Source of the DNA: Antarctobacter albus
GTDB taxonomy: Bacteria > Pseudomonadota > Alphaproteobacteria > Rhodobacterales > Rhodobacteraceae
Direction: 5' to 3'
Assembly: GCF_900101505.1 (NCBI RefSeq)
Contig: NZ_FMZI01000003.1
Location: 1-64,000, forward strand
DNA length: 64,000 nt
In this document: positions 35,758 through 44,432 of the stretch, one piece after another
How the letters are laid out: each line of letters starts with the position of its first letter
Numbering within the stretch: position 1 is the first letter of the stretch
The notes under the pieces: generated by a model
What the model saw: the letters and a program-made list of their open reading frames with translations, nothing else
The model's database searches: none
What the model was told of the DNA's origin: nothing
Made by a program: the position numbers and the translations under genes

Positions 35758-37154
35758 GCCTCGTGGATCACCTGCGCGGCGAACTGGACGAATCCGGCGT
35801 CCTGACCGGTGAGGACATGGCTGCCTGGTCGCGCGACTGGACCGGGCAATACAGCTGGACACCGCTCTGCGTGGCGCGCCCCCGCAGCACCGCAGAGGTC
35901 GCCGCCGTCCTGCGCGCGGCCCATGCGGAACGGGTGCCGGTGGTGACGGTCTCGGGGCACACCGGGCTTGCCGGCGGCACTTCGGGCGACGGGGCCGTGA
36001 TGCTCTCGCTCGACCGGATGACGAGGATCGAGGAAATCCGCGCCCCCGCCCGGCTTGCCGTGGTCGAGGCGGGCGTGATCCTCAGCGACCTGCACGCCGC
36101 CGCGGCGGCCGAGGGTTTGAGTTTCCCGATGACTTTCGGCGCCAAGGGATCGGCCCGGATCGGCGGCATCCTCGCCACCAACGCGGGCGGGTCCAACGTC
36201 CTGCGCTATGGCAACACGCGTGACCTGGTGCTGGGGCTGGAGGCGGTGCTGGCCGATGGCCGCGTGGTCGATCTGATGTCGGAACTGCACAAGAACAACA
36301 CCGGCTACGACCTGCGCCACCTGCTGATCGGATCGGAGGGCACGCTGGGCGTGATCACCCGCGCGGTATTGAAACTGGTGCCAAAGCCGCGCGCCTTTGC
36401 CACCGCGATGGTGGCGACAGAGACGCTCTCGGGGGCTCTGGAGGTGCTGAACCGGCTCAGGGACGTGACCGGCGGCGCGGTCGAGGCCTTCGAGTTCATG
36501 TCGCGTTTCTACATACAGCAATACGCAGCGATGCACCCCGAGGCGCGGCCGGTCCTCGACGGGGAATACGACGTGACCATCCTTGTCGAACTGGGCGCCA
36601 CCGCCCCGCGCGACGCCGAGCCGGGCCCCGACGGGCAAGTGCCGATCGCGGCCTACCTCGAAGAGGTCCTGGGCGAGATGCTGGAAGAGGGCGCGGTGCT
36701 GGACGCCGCGGTTGCGCAAAGCGACGCGCAGCGCGAGGCCATGTGGGCCCTGCGCGAGGCGGCGGCGGAGGTCTCGCTCTCGCACGTCCCGCTGGTCAAC
36801 AACGACATCTCTGTGCCGCTGGACAAGGTCGAGACCTTCCTTGAGCGGGCCGGCGCGCGGCTGGCCGAGATCGACCCGGAGGCGCAGCCTGTCGTCGTCT
36901 CTCACCTGGGCGATGGCAACGTGCACTACCCGGTCTGGATCGGCGACGCGGGCCATAAGGACGCGGTGATGGAGGCGGTGGAGGACGTGGTCCTGGGTCT
37001 TGGCGGGTCGTTTTCCGCCGAACACGGCATCGGCCTGGCCAAGCGGGCCTCGATGGCGCGGCGCAAGGATGCCGTCGCGCTGGACATGATGCGGGCGATC
37101 AAGACGGCGCTGGACCCGGAGGGAATCTTGAACCCGGGAAAGCTCCTGCCCTGA
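35754..37154 (+). CDS. FAD-linked 2-hydroxyacid oxidoreductase (D-lactate/glycolate/D-2-HGDH type)
   Basis: A 466-residue flavoprotein of the VAO/PCMH family. The FAD-binding domain (about 40-215) has VVTVSGHTGLAGGTSGDGAV, GGILATNAGGSNVLRYGNTRD and LLIGSEGTLGVIT. The C-terminal cap has HLGDGNVHYPVW with the metal-binding His pair and GGSFSAEHGIGLAKR, which matches D-2-hydroxyacid dehydrogenases including GlcD-type subunits, D-lactate and D-2-hydroxyglutarate dehydrogenases. No GlcE/GlcF partners are present, so a stand-alone enzyme is likely; the hydroxyacid is unknown. Coupled to the DUF4198 gene by ATGA. Confidence 0.9.
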   Translation: MSLVDHLRGELDESGVLTGEDMAAWSRDWTGQYSWTPLCVARPRSTAEVAAVLRAAHAERVPVVTVSGHTGLAGGTSGDGAVMLSLDRMTRIEEIRAPARLAVVEAGVILSDLHAAAAAEGLSFPMTFGAKGSARIGGILATNAGGSNVLRYGNTRDLVLGLEAVLADGRVVDLMSELHKNNTGYDLRHLLIGSEGTLGVITRAVLKLVPKPRAFATAMVATETLSGALEVLNRLRDVTGGAVEAFEFMSRFYIQQYAAMHPEARPVLDGEYDVTILVELGATAPRDAEPGPDGQVPIAAYLEEVLGEMLEEGAVLDAAVAQSDAQREAMWALREAAAEVSLSHVPLVNNDISVPLDKVETFLERAGARLAEIDPEAQPVVVSHLGDGNVHYPVWIGDAGHKDAVMEAVEDVVLGLGGSFSAEHGIGLAKRASMARRKDAVALDMMRAIKTALDPEGILNPGKLLP

Positions 37155-37156
37155 CG

Positions 37157-37179
37157 GGGTGGGTTGGAACAACCCACCC
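37157..37179. terminator. Palindromic hairpin after FAD oxidase gene
   Basis: A 9-bp perfect stem (GGGTGGGTT, loop GGAAC, AACCCACCC) begins 2 bp after the stop codon of the FAD oxidase gene. There is no T-run, so it may act with the larger hairpin at 37283-37348. Confidence 0.5.
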
Positions 37180-37257
37180 TACACGCAGCGCGGGCAGCGG
37201 CGCGACCCAGCCCTGCGCCCAAATCCACATGCGGGGCCCGGCTGCGCCGTAGGACGA

Positions 37258-37348
37258 GGGGGCGCTGCCCCCTCTGACCCCCGGGGTATTTGCACCAAGA
37301 AGAAACCAGGAGCGCGCGCCTGCTGTTTCTTCTTGGTGCAAATACCCC
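37258..37348. repeat. Dispersed G-rich repeat, copy B, closed by a 23-bp inverted repeat
   Basis: GGGGGC-GCT-GCCCCC (37258-37272) leads into CCCCCGGGGTATTTGCACC. From 37283 to 37305 and from 37326 to 37348 there are exact 23-bp reverse complements (centred on TATTTGCACCAAGAAG), separated by 20 bp. The whole could fold into a hairpin of about 66 nt between the convergent FAD oxidase and iolB genes. Part of the family that includes 4318-4376 and 54541-54600. Confidence 0.75.
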
Positions 37349-37372
37349 AAAACACCCCTGATACCGGGCGCG

Positions 37373-38197
37373 TCAGGCGTCGCGCCGGGCGATCCAGTTG
37401 TGATCGGGATGGTTCCGGAACCGCCACTTGCGCATCGGACCGGCCATGACGTTGAGGTAGTACATCTCGTAGCCATAGGGCGCGCCGCAGGGGTGATGGC
37501 CCCTGGGCACCAGCATCACGTCGTGATCGCTGACCGACACCGTGACATCCAGCGATCCGTCCTCGGTAAAGACCCGCTGGTGGCCATACCCCTGCGCCGG
37601 GTTCAGCCGGTGGTAGTAGGTTTCCTCCAGATAGGTCATCTCGGGGAAATTGTCCTCGTCGTGGCGGTGCGGCGGGTAAGACGACCAGTGGCCCGACGGC
37701 GTGTAGACCTCTGTCACCAGCAGCGAGGAGGCAACATCCCGTTCCTCCATCGCGATGGGGTGGATGTAGCGCGTGTTGGTGCCACGCCCGCGTTCCACCA
37801 GGTCGATGCCCTCGGGGCCGATTTGCGCCGCCGGGTAGTCGGCGCTGGCGGGCGCCGAGCAGACCGCAAGCGTGCACTCCGTGGTGGCCGTCGCGGTCCA
37901 GTCCGCACCGGCGGGCAGGTAGACCGCGTGCGGCGGGATACGGTCAAAGACGCTCATGCGTGCGCCCAGTTCGCCGAAATCCTGGCCGCCGCCGCTGATG
38001 TGCGCCTTGCCCTCGACCAGCACCAGGATCACCTCGCGGTCGCCGGTGCGGCCCTCGGCGCGGTCGTCGGCATGCAGTCGCCAGAGGTCGAACCCGACGT
38101 ATCCCCAATCTGGGCTTTCGGAGGTGCGGGCCTTGTCCACGGTGATCTCGTGGACCTTGCCGGTGGTGCCGGCGGGTTTGCGAAGCAGCTGGGTCAT
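37373..38197 (-). CDS. iolB: 5-deoxy-glucuronate isomerase
   Basis: A 274-residue cytosolic bicupin that converts 5-deoxy-glucuronate to 2-deoxy-5-keto-gluconate in myo-inositol catabolism. The metal-binding cupin segment is SYPPHRHDEDNFPEMTYLEE, and the HHPCGAPYGYEMYYLNVMAG block near the C terminus supplies the last conserved His. Length matches KduI/IolB. The ATG at 38197 has a GGAAGGAC site. It is the last gene of the iolC-D-E operon, 16 bp after the PhyH-family gene, and ends at the inverted-repeat region that separates it from the FAD oxidase. Confidence 0.95.
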   Translation of the reverse strand: MTQLLRKPAGTTGKVHEITVDKARTSESPDWGYVGFDLWRLHADDRAEGRTGDREVILVLVEGKAHISGGGQDFGELGARMSVFDRIPPHAVYLPAGADWTATATTECTLAVCSAPASADYPAAQIGPEGIDLVERGRGTNTRYIHPIAMEERDVASSLLVTEVYTPSGHWSSYPPHRHDEDNFPEMTYLEETYYHRLNPAQGYGHQRVFTEDGSLDVTVSVSDHDVMLVPRGHHPCGAPYGYEMYYLNVMAGPMRKWRFRNHPDHNWIARRDA

Positions 38198-38213
38198 CTT
38201 GTCCTTCCCGGGG

Positions 38214-39380
38214 TCAGGGGTGGCGGCGCGCGTCCTGGTCCGCAAGTGCCTGCGCGAATGCCTCGGGCGAGAGGTCTTCGGACAGGGCGCGGTGGAACAG
38301 GGCGTTCTGGGTTTCAGGGGCCAGTCCGCCCAGCGGCGGGTCGCTGTCGAGGTTGGTGGGAAAGGAATAGCCCTCGGCGGCGGCGGCCACGGCGGCGGCC
38401 AGCGCCTCGTCCCCCAGGCGCCCGGCGGCGCGCAGCGCCTGGATCGCGGGGTACAGCCTGCGGCTCATGGCCGTCCGGTCCACCGTCTCCATCGCGCGGC
38501 CAAAGGCCGAGGAGACCTGCAGCAGGTTCGCCATGCGTTCGATGTCGGCGCTGCGGTTCTCTCCCGCCGCGTGGAACAGTGCAGGGTTGAAAAACACCGC
38601 GTCGCCCTTGGCCAGCGACAACTGGATGTAGTTCTCCTCGAAGAACTCGCGGAAATCCTCGCGCCGGTAGGCCATGTAGCCGGGGCGGAACAACTGCGAG
38701 AAAGGCAGCAGCTTGGTCGGGCCGCTCTCAATGGGCATGTCGCAATGGGCCACCGCCCCTTGCAGGGTCATCACCGCCGAAAGGTCATGCACATGGGCCG
38801 GGAACCGCGCCGCAACGTCGGCGGTCTGGAACCCGAGGTGATAGTCGCGGTGCGCCGATTGGGCCTGTCCGCCGGGGCGGACCAGGTTCACCTGCGCGGT
38901 CATCTGGTAGAAGGGGCCGAGCCAGGCCTCGCAGACGGCCGCGATCGCCGGGTTGCCGTAGTAGAGCGCAAAGCCCTCGGGATCCTCGAGACAGTGTTTC
39001 TGCAGCGAATTCCAGATCCGGGCGTTCGACCCGGCCTTGGCGAAATGGTCGCCCGCGCCCAGTCCGGCCTCGCTCTCGCGGGCGATGATCCGGTTGAAGA
39101 CGGCGGTTGCCGCGTCGACGGGCGCGGTATCCGCATAGGCGCCTTTCAGCGCCAGGACGCCCGCCGACTGGCCCAGGACAAAGCCCCATTCCGCCAGCAG
39201 CTCGGCCCGGTGGGCGGGATCGCCCAGCGCCGCCTGCAGGGAGGCCACCTCATAGACCGGCACGTTCTGTTCCACCGCCGAGGCAAATCGCAGGTCCGAG
39301 GCAGAGAGGCTTTGCCCGGTCAGCCGGGCGAACTCCGCAAGGTCACAGGACGTGACGTCGAAATAAGCCGTGTCTTTCAT
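38214..39380 (-). CDS. Phytanoyl-CoA dioxygenase (PhyH) family protein in inositol operon
   Basis: A 388-residue cytosolic Fe(II)/2-oxoglutarate-dependent oxygenase relative. The facial triad is visible: H177 and D179 in SAHRDYHLGF, and H270 in FFNPALFHAAGENRSADIER, where the downstream Arg would bind 2-oxoglutarate. It is longer than typical PhyH proteins. It lies between the iolE/small-ORF pair and iolB, with its ATG overlapping the small ORF stop (ATGA) and a GGAGGATCGTC site, so it is co-translated with inositol enzymes. Hydroxylation or O-demethylation of an inositol derivative is a reasonable guess; the substrate is not known. Confidence 0.85.
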   Translation of the reverse strand: MKDTAYFDVTSCDLAEFARLTGQSLSASDLRFASAVEQNVPVYEVASLQAALGDPAHRAELLAEWGFVLGQSAGVLALKGAYADTAPVDAATAVFNRIIARESEAGLGAGDHFAKAGSNARIWNSLQKHCLEDPEGFALYYGNPAIAAVCEAWLGPFYQMTAQVNLVRPGGQAQSAHRDYHLGFQTADVAARFPAHVHDLSAVMTLQGAVAHCDMPIESGPTKLLPFSQLFRPGYMAYRREDFREFFEENYIQLSLAKGDAVFFNPALFHAAGENRSADIERMANLLQVSSAFGRAMETVDRTAMSRRLYPAIQALRAAGRLGDEALAAAVAAAAEGYSFPTNLDSDPPLGGLAPETQNALFHRALSEDLSPEAFAQALADQDARRHP

Positions 39381-39595
39381 GACGATCCTCCTTCGTCGGT
39401 GTACTTCTTCCGGATCGCCTCGATGTCGAAGGCGACGAAGAACTGGTGCGCGCAATAGGCCCCGATGGCGCCGAACACGATCGACCAGCCGGGATTGCCC
39501 CAGCTGAGTTCCAGCAGCGCCCAGCCGATACAGGCGGCCACCACAACGATGCGGCGCCAGAGCGGGATGAAGAAGGGGTGCTGGACGTCGAACAT
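39377..39595 (-). CDS. Small two-helix membrane protein, unrecognised
   Basis: A 72-residue protein with two predicted transmembrane segments (about 13-30, IVVVAACIGWALLEL, and about 35-54, WSIVFGAIGAYCAHQFFVAF) and a charged C-terminal tail (DIEAIRKKYTDEGG). Both ends may face the cytosol. It begins 3 bp after iolE and its stop overlaps the PhyH gene start by 4 nt, so it is real and coupled. I do not recognise the family. Possible roles are anchoring the dioxygenase or aiding transport, but this is speculation from position. Confidence 0.75.
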   Translation of the reverse strand: MFDVQHPFFIPLWRRIVVVAACIGWALLELSWGNPGWSIVFGAIGAYCAHQFFVAFDIEAIRKKYTDEGGSS

Positions 39596-39598
39596 GCC

Positions 39599-40504
39599 CT
39601 ACCCCCTGTCCAGCCCGGTGGCGCGGGCGGTGTCCCGCAGCGTGGTCAGGCCAAGGGTCTGGTATTTCACCGGGTCGCGCTCCTCGGGGTCCTGTTCGGC
39701 CTCGATCACTAGCCAGCCCTCGTAGCCCGTGTCGGCCAGGATCTGCAGGCAGGGGGCAAAGTCGATCGCGCCCTCGGCATCGCCGGGCACGGTAAAGACG
39801 CCCCTGCGGACACCTTCGAGAAAGGTCAGGTCTTCGCCCCGGACCTGGTTCATGATGTCGTCACGGACGTTCTTGGCGTGGAAATGGCGCACGCGGGGGG
39901 CGTGGCGGGCCAACACTTCGGCCGGGTCGCCGCCGCCGAAATAGCAATGCCCGGTGTCGAACAGCAGATGCGTGGCCGGGCCGGTGGCGGCCATCAATGC
40001 GTCGATGTCCTCAGGGCTCTCGACGATGGTGCCCATGTGGTGGTGATAGACCAGCGTCAGGCCCTGCTCGGCGGTGAACTGCGCGATCTCTTCCAGCCTG
40101 GCGCCATAGGTGGCCATTTCCTCGGCTGACAGCCGCGGGCGTTGCGACACCGGCGTTACCTGCGAGCCATGCACGGTGTTGGAACATTCGGCGGCGATAC
40201 AGACCGAACAGCCGTTCACCTTCAGCATGTCCAGATGCGGCTGGATCGCCTGTTTTTCCTCTTCGACGGAGCGCGCGCACAGTTCGAGCGAGTACCAGGC
40301 CGAGGGCAGCACCAGCCGGTGACGGCCCAGCAGCTCCTTGAGCGCCTGCGGATCGGCGGGCCAGCGGTGCCCGCCCTCGATCCCGGCGAACCCGATTTCG
40401 GCCGCCTCGGAGAGGATCTGGTCTGTCGGGATATGGGCGCCAAGCGTCTGGTCGTCGTCATTGGCCCAGGCGATGGGGTTGGTGCCGTAGCGGATCATTG
40501 GCAT
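39599..40504 (-). CDS. iolE: Myo-inosose-2 dehydratase
   Basis: A 301-residue cytosolic TIM-barrel enzyme that dehydrates 2-keto-myo-inositol to 3D-(3,5/4)-trihydroxycyclohexane-1,2-dione. Family features include YGTNPIAWANDDDQTLGAHI at the N terminus, IGFAGIEGGHRWP, LVYHHHMGTIVE, LLFDTGHCYFGGGDP, RHFHAKNVRDD and GWLVIEAEQDP, which provide metal-binding His, Asp and Glu residues of the xylose-isomerase-like fold. The start is 40504, or 40498 (second Met). It follows iolD after 33 bp. Confidence 0.96.
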   Translation of the reverse strand: MPMIRYGTNPIAWANDDDQTLGAHIPTDQILSEAAEIGFAGIEGGHRWPADPQALKELLGRHRLVLPSAWYSLELCARSVEEEKQAIQPHLDMLKVNGCSVCIAAECSNTVHGSQVTPVSQRPRLSAEEMATYGARLEEIAQFTAEQGLTLVYHHHMGTIVESPEDIDALMAATGPATHLLFDTGHCYFGGGDPAEVLARHAPRVRHFHAKNVRDDIMNQVRGEDLTFLEGVRRGVFTVPGDAEGAIDFAPCLQILADTGYEGWLVIEAEQDPEERDPVKYQTLGLTTLRDTARATGLDRG

Positions 40505-40537
40505 GCCTTTCCTAGGGGGCGGATGTCACGGCCCATG

Positions 40538-42358
40538 TCAGATGCGTTCCTTGAGCTGTGCCTCATAGCCCTTGCGGGCCTCGGTCACTTCCTCGCGGGC
40601 CGAGACCTCGGGGACGGCCACGTCCCACCAGTGTCCGCCATGCGGCGTGCTGGGGTAGGGGTCGGTGTCGATCACCACGACAAAGGGGCCGGTGGCGTCT
40701 GCGGCGCGTTTCAGCGCCTCTTCCAGTTCGGCGATGGTCTGCACATGGACCGCCGCCGCCCCCATGCTGGCGGCATGGGCGGCGAAATCTATGTTGCTCT
40801 GCGCCACGCTGGAGTGGTCGAAAAGGTTGTTGAACTCGGCCCCGCCGGTGCCCATCTGCAGCCGGTTGATGCAGCCAAAGCCGCGGTTGTCGGTCACGAC
40901 CAGGGTGATCTTGATCCCCATCGCCACCGCCGTTGCCAGCTCGGAGTTGGCCATCATGTAGCTGCCGTCGCCCAGCATGCAGACCACGTCGCGCCCGGGC
41001 TGGGCCATCTTGATCCCCATTGCGCCGGCGATCTCGTAGCCCATGCAGGAGAACCCGTATTCCATGTGATAGGCGCCGGGGCGCGGGGCCTTCCACAGCT
41101 TGTGCAGCTCGCCCGGCATGGAGCCGGCGGCGCACATCACCACCGTGTCCGGCCCGCTGGCACGTTGCACGGCGCCGATCACCTGCTGGTCCGTGGGCAG
41201 CTCGTTGCCATCGGCGGGCGCATCGGTCAGCGGATCGACGGCGGCGAACCAGTCCTGCTTCAGCTGCGCCGGGACATCCCCGGCCCGGTAGGAGGTCAGC
41301 TCCAGCGCCAGTTCCGTCAACCCGGTCTTCGCGTCCGACAACAAGGGCAGCGCGCCGTGTTTCACCGCGTCATAGGCGTTGACGTTCAGGCTCACCAGCG
41401 TGGCCGCCGGGTTCTTGAACACCGTCCAGGAGCCGGTGGTGAAATCCTGGAACCGGGTGCCCACGCCCAACACAAGATCCGCCTCGGCGCAGATGGCATT
41501 GGCCGACGTGGCCCCCGTGACGCCCACGGGGCCAAGGTTCAGCGGGTGATCCCAGGCCAGCGCCGACTTGCCCGCCTGCGTCTCGACCACGGGGATGTTA
41601 TGCGCCTCGGCAAAGCCTTGCAGGTCGCCGCAGGCATCGGCGTAATGCACGCCGCCCCCGGCGACGATCACAGGGCGCTTGGCCGCGCGGATCTTTTCAA
41701 CAACCCGGTGCAATTCGTGGTGATCGGGGCGGATGCGGCGGCGATACCAGACGCGCGGCTCGAAGAAGCTGGTTGGATAGTCATGGGCCTCGGCCTGCAC
41801 GTCCTGGCAAAAGGCCAGCGTGACCGGCCCGCATTGCGCCGGGTCCGTCATCGTGGCCATCGCGCGGGGCAGGGCGGTCAGCAGCTGTTCGGGCCGGGTG
41901 ATCCGGTCGAAATAGCGCGAGACCGGGCGGAAACAGTCGTTGGCCGACACGGTGCCATCCTCGAAATCCTCGACCTGTTGCAGCACCGGGTCCGGGCCAC
42001 GGTTGGCAAAGACGTCGCCCGGCACCAGCAGCACCGGCAGGCGGTTCACATGCGCCAGCGCGGCGGCGGTGACCATGTTGGTCGCCCCCGGCCCGATCGA
42101 CGATGTGACCATCATCGCCCGCTGCCGCCCGCTCTGCTTGGCAAAGGCTATCGCGCTATGGGCCATCGTCTGTTCGTTGTGGCCGCGAAATGTGGGCAGC
42201 TCTTCCTGCGCCTGGTACAGCGCCTCGCCCAGCCCGGCGACATTGCCGTGGCCGAAAATGCCCCAGCACCCGGCCAGGAACCTCTCGCCATCCTCGGTCA
42301 TCTGCGCCGAAAGATAGCGCACCATCGCCTGCGCGGCGGTCAGTCGGATCGTCGTCAT
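40538..42358 (-). CDS. iolD: 3D-(3,5/4)-trihydroxycyclohexane-1,2-dione acylhydrolase (decarboxylating)
   Basis: A 606-residue cytosolic thiamine-diphosphate enzyme that opens the inositol-derived ring to 5-deoxy-glucuronate. The N-terminal pyrimidine-binding domain has RGHNEQTMAHSAIAFAKQSG with the catalytic Glu, and SSIGPGATNMVTAAALAH. The TPP metal motif is MLGDGSYMMANSELATAVAM with the downstream Asn in VVTDNRGFGCINRLQM. Length matches IolD. It starts 3 bp after the iolC stop with a GGAGGACTGAGAC site. Confidence 0.96.
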   Translation of the reverse strand: MTTIRLTAAQAMVRYLSAQMTEDGERFLAGCWGIFGHGNVAGLGEALYQAQEELPTFRGHNEQTMAHSAIAFAKQSGRQRAMMVTSSIGPGATNMVTAAALAHVNRLPVLLVPGDVFANRGPDPVLQQVEDFEDGTVSANDCFRPVSRYFDRITRPEQLLTALPRAMATMTDPAQCGPVTLAFCQDVQAEAHDYPTSFFEPRVWYRRRIRPDHHELHRVVEKIRAAKRPVIVAGGGVHYADACGDLQGFAEAHNIPVVETQAGKSALAWDHPLNLGPVGVTGATSANAICAEADLVLGVGTRFQDFTTGSWTVFKNPAATLVSLNVNAYDAVKHGALPLLSDAKTGLTELALELTSYRAGDVPAQLKQDWFAAVDPLTDAPADGNELPTDQQVIGAVQRASGPDTVVMCAAGSMPGELHKLWKAPRPGAYHMEYGFSCMGYEIAGAMGIKMAQPGRDVVCMLGDGSYMMANSELATAVAMGIKITLVVTDNRGFGCINRLQMGTGGAEFNNLFDHSSVAQSNIDFAAHAASMGAAAVHVQTIAELEEALKRAADATGPFVVVIDTDPYPSTPHGGHWWDVAVPEVSAREEVTEARKGYEAQLKERI

Positions 42359-42361
42359 GTC

Positions 42362-44260
42362 TCAGTCCTCCCCGCGTGCGGCATCCCAGTGGCCGCAGAG
42401 GCGTGCGAAATTGTCCGTCATCTGCGCCACCGCGTCCGCGTCGCTCATGGCGCCTGTCATCCAGGCCTGCGCCGCGTCGGCAAAGATCGTGCGGCCCACG
42501 GCAAAGCCCTTGACCAGCGGGAAACGCGCCGCGACCTTGAAACTTTCCTTCAGCGCAGCCTCTCCGGCTCCCAGGCCCAACACCACGATACCACGGGTGT
42601 TGGGATCGTTCTCTTCGATTGCCTGCACGGTCTTTTGCCATGCCACGTCCGAGGTCATCGGTTCCAGCTTCCACCAGTCGGGATAGACGCCCAATTCGTA
42701 GAACCGCCGGATCACCTTTGCCGTGGTGTCGTCATCGACCGGCCCGGCCTTCGACGGGATCACCTCCAGCAGGAATTCCAGCCGGTTGCGCCGCGCGGCA
42801 TGGAACAGGCGGGTCACGGTCGCCTCGTGGTCGGCGCGCATCTCGGGCGTGTCGTCGGGGTGGTAAAAACACAGCACCTTTACGACGTGGTCCAGCGGCC
42901 ATTCGTTCAGCCCGCCGAAATCCGGCCCGATCTCGGGTTCCAGCGTCAGCGGGCGCGATCCGGGCCATTCCACCGGGCGCCCGATCCACAGACCCGTTCC
43001 GGCAGCCTTGTAAAGCGCATCGCGCCCCAGGCGGCTGTCCACCAGCAGGCCGTAGCCGGGCCGCCCGTCCGCCACCTGCTTGCAGGCCTGCAGGCACAAT
43101 TCCTTGAAGGCACCGATCTTCTCGGGCGTGGCGCCGTCCAGCGCTTCCATCTGCATCCGGTGGTCAAAGGCAAAGACCCGCATGGTCGACCAGTCGCCCT
43201 TGCGGTTGGTGGCCCAATGCACCTGTTCCAGCTCGGCGTCCTTGCGCAGGGCCTTTTCCTTGACCCCGCGCTGCAGGAAAAACTCCAGCTCGGCCCAGGA
43301 GGGATAGGCGGGGGTGCAGCCGTGGCGCGAGACGGCGAAGGCGCCGCAGGCGTTGGCATATGTCAGTGCGGTGGGCCAGTCCCGGTCGGTCAGCCAGCCT
43401 TTCAGCAGGCCGGACATGAAACCGTCACCGGCGCCCAGCACGTTGAAGACCTCGATGGGAAAGCCCGGGCCGCTCTGGCCCTCGTCCAGGGTATCCGCGA
43501 TCTCGCCGGTGAAGGCGACGGCGCCCATCGGGCCGCGCTTGCAGACCAGTGTCGCGCCCGAGACCTTGCGGACATTGCGCAGCGCCTGGATCGTGTCCGT
43601 GGTGCCGCCGGCGATATGGAACTCTTCCTCGGTGCCGACGATCAGGTCGAACAGATGCAGCGTGCTTTGCAGCTTGGCCGTGACCGCGTCCGAGGCGATA
43701 AAGCGGTTTTCGCCGTCACCGTGCCCGGACAGCCCCCAGAGGTTCGGGCGATAGTCGATGTCCAGCGCCGTCTGCATCCCGTTCCCGCGCGCGATGTTCA
43801 GCGCCTTGAGCACCGCCGCTTCGGTGCGCGAATGTGACAGGTGCGTGCCCGTGGCGACGACTGCCCGCGCCTGCGTGATGAACCCCTCGTCGATGTCATC
43901 CTCGCACAGCGCCATGTCGGCGCAGTTGTCGCGGTAGAAGATCAGCGGGAACTGTTCCTGGTCGCGGATGCCCAGCAGCACCAGTGCGGTCAGGCGCTCA
44001 GGATCGGTGACGACGCCGCGCGTGTCGACGCCCTCCTTGAGCAGCTCCTCGGTGATGAACCGGCCCATGTGTTCATCGCCCACGCGGGTGATCAGCGCCG
44101 ATTTCAGGCCCAGCCGCGCGGTCCCGGCGGCGATATTGGTGGGCGAGCCGCCGATATACTTGTTGAAGCTCGCCATATCCTCGAGCCGCCCGCCGATCTG
44201 CGCGCCATAGAGGTCCACCGAGGACCGGCCAATGGTGATCACATCCAGGGTCTTGCCCAT
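42362..44260 (-). CDS. iolC: 5-dehydro-2-deoxygluconokinase fused to DUF2090 (aldolase-like) domain
   Basis: A 632-residue fusion. Residues 1 to about 320 are a PfkB-family sugar kinase: VITIGRSSVDLYGAQIGG, YIGGSPTNIAAGTARLGL, and the ATP/anion-hole motif NVLGAGDGFMSGLLKGWL near 275. It phosphorylates 2-deoxy-5-keto-gluconate. Residues about 330-632 are the DUF2090 domain with RVFAFDHRMQMEALDG and GIVVLGLGAGEAALKES, found fused to IolC in many proteobacteria and thought to act as the 5-dehydro-2-deoxyphosphogluconate aldolase (IolJ role). The aldolase assignment is by family annotation. First gene of the operon; a 365-bp regulatory region precedes it. Confidence 0.94.
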   Translation of the reverse strand: MGKTLDVITIGRSSVDLYGAQIGGRLEDMASFNKYIGGSPTNIAAGTARLGLKSALITRVGDEHMGRFITEELLKEGVDTRGVVTDPERLTALVLLGIRDQEQFPLIFYRDNCADMALCEDDIDEGFITQARAVVATGTHLSHSRTEAAVLKALNIARGNGMQTALDIDYRPNLWGLSGHGDGENRFIASDAVTAKLQSTLHLFDLIVGTEEEFHIAGGTTDTIQALRNVRKVSGATLVCKRGPMGAVAFTGEIADTLDEGQSGPGFPIEVFNVLGAGDGFMSGLLKGWLTDRDWPTALTYANACGAFAVSRHGCTPAYPSWAELEFFLQRGVKEKALRKDAELEQVHWATNRKGDWSTMRVFAFDHRMQMEALDGATPEKIGAFKELCLQACKQVADGRPGYGLLVDSRLGRDALYKAAGTGLWIGRPVEWPGSRPLTLEPEIGPDFGGLNEWPLDHVVKVLCFYHPDDTPEMRADHEATVTRLFHAARRNRLEFLLEVIPSKAGPVDDDTTAKVIRRFYELGVYPDWWKLEPMTSDVAWQKTVQAIEENDPNTRGIVVLGLGAGEAALKESFKVAARFPLVKGFAVGRTIFADAAQAWMTGAMSDADAVAQMTDNFARLCGHWDAARGED

Positions 44261-44432
44261 GCCTATCTGCCTTTCCGGATCGTCGAAACATCCGCGCCGC
44301 TCTCCTCAGCGCGGCGCATGTTGGCGCAAACCTGAGCCGAGAGGGGCCCGCGGTCAATTCCCCGCAATCCGAATCCTCTCATTCATGAGGGTCTTTGATA
44401 GGTTCTGCGAGAGGGTTTTCTGCCAAATGAGA

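Noticed and set aside
40142-43837. A very long open frame on the plus strand across the inositol genes
   Set aside because: It runs antisense to iolE, iolD and iolC, which are clearly real by motif. GC-rich genomes give such long shadow frames.
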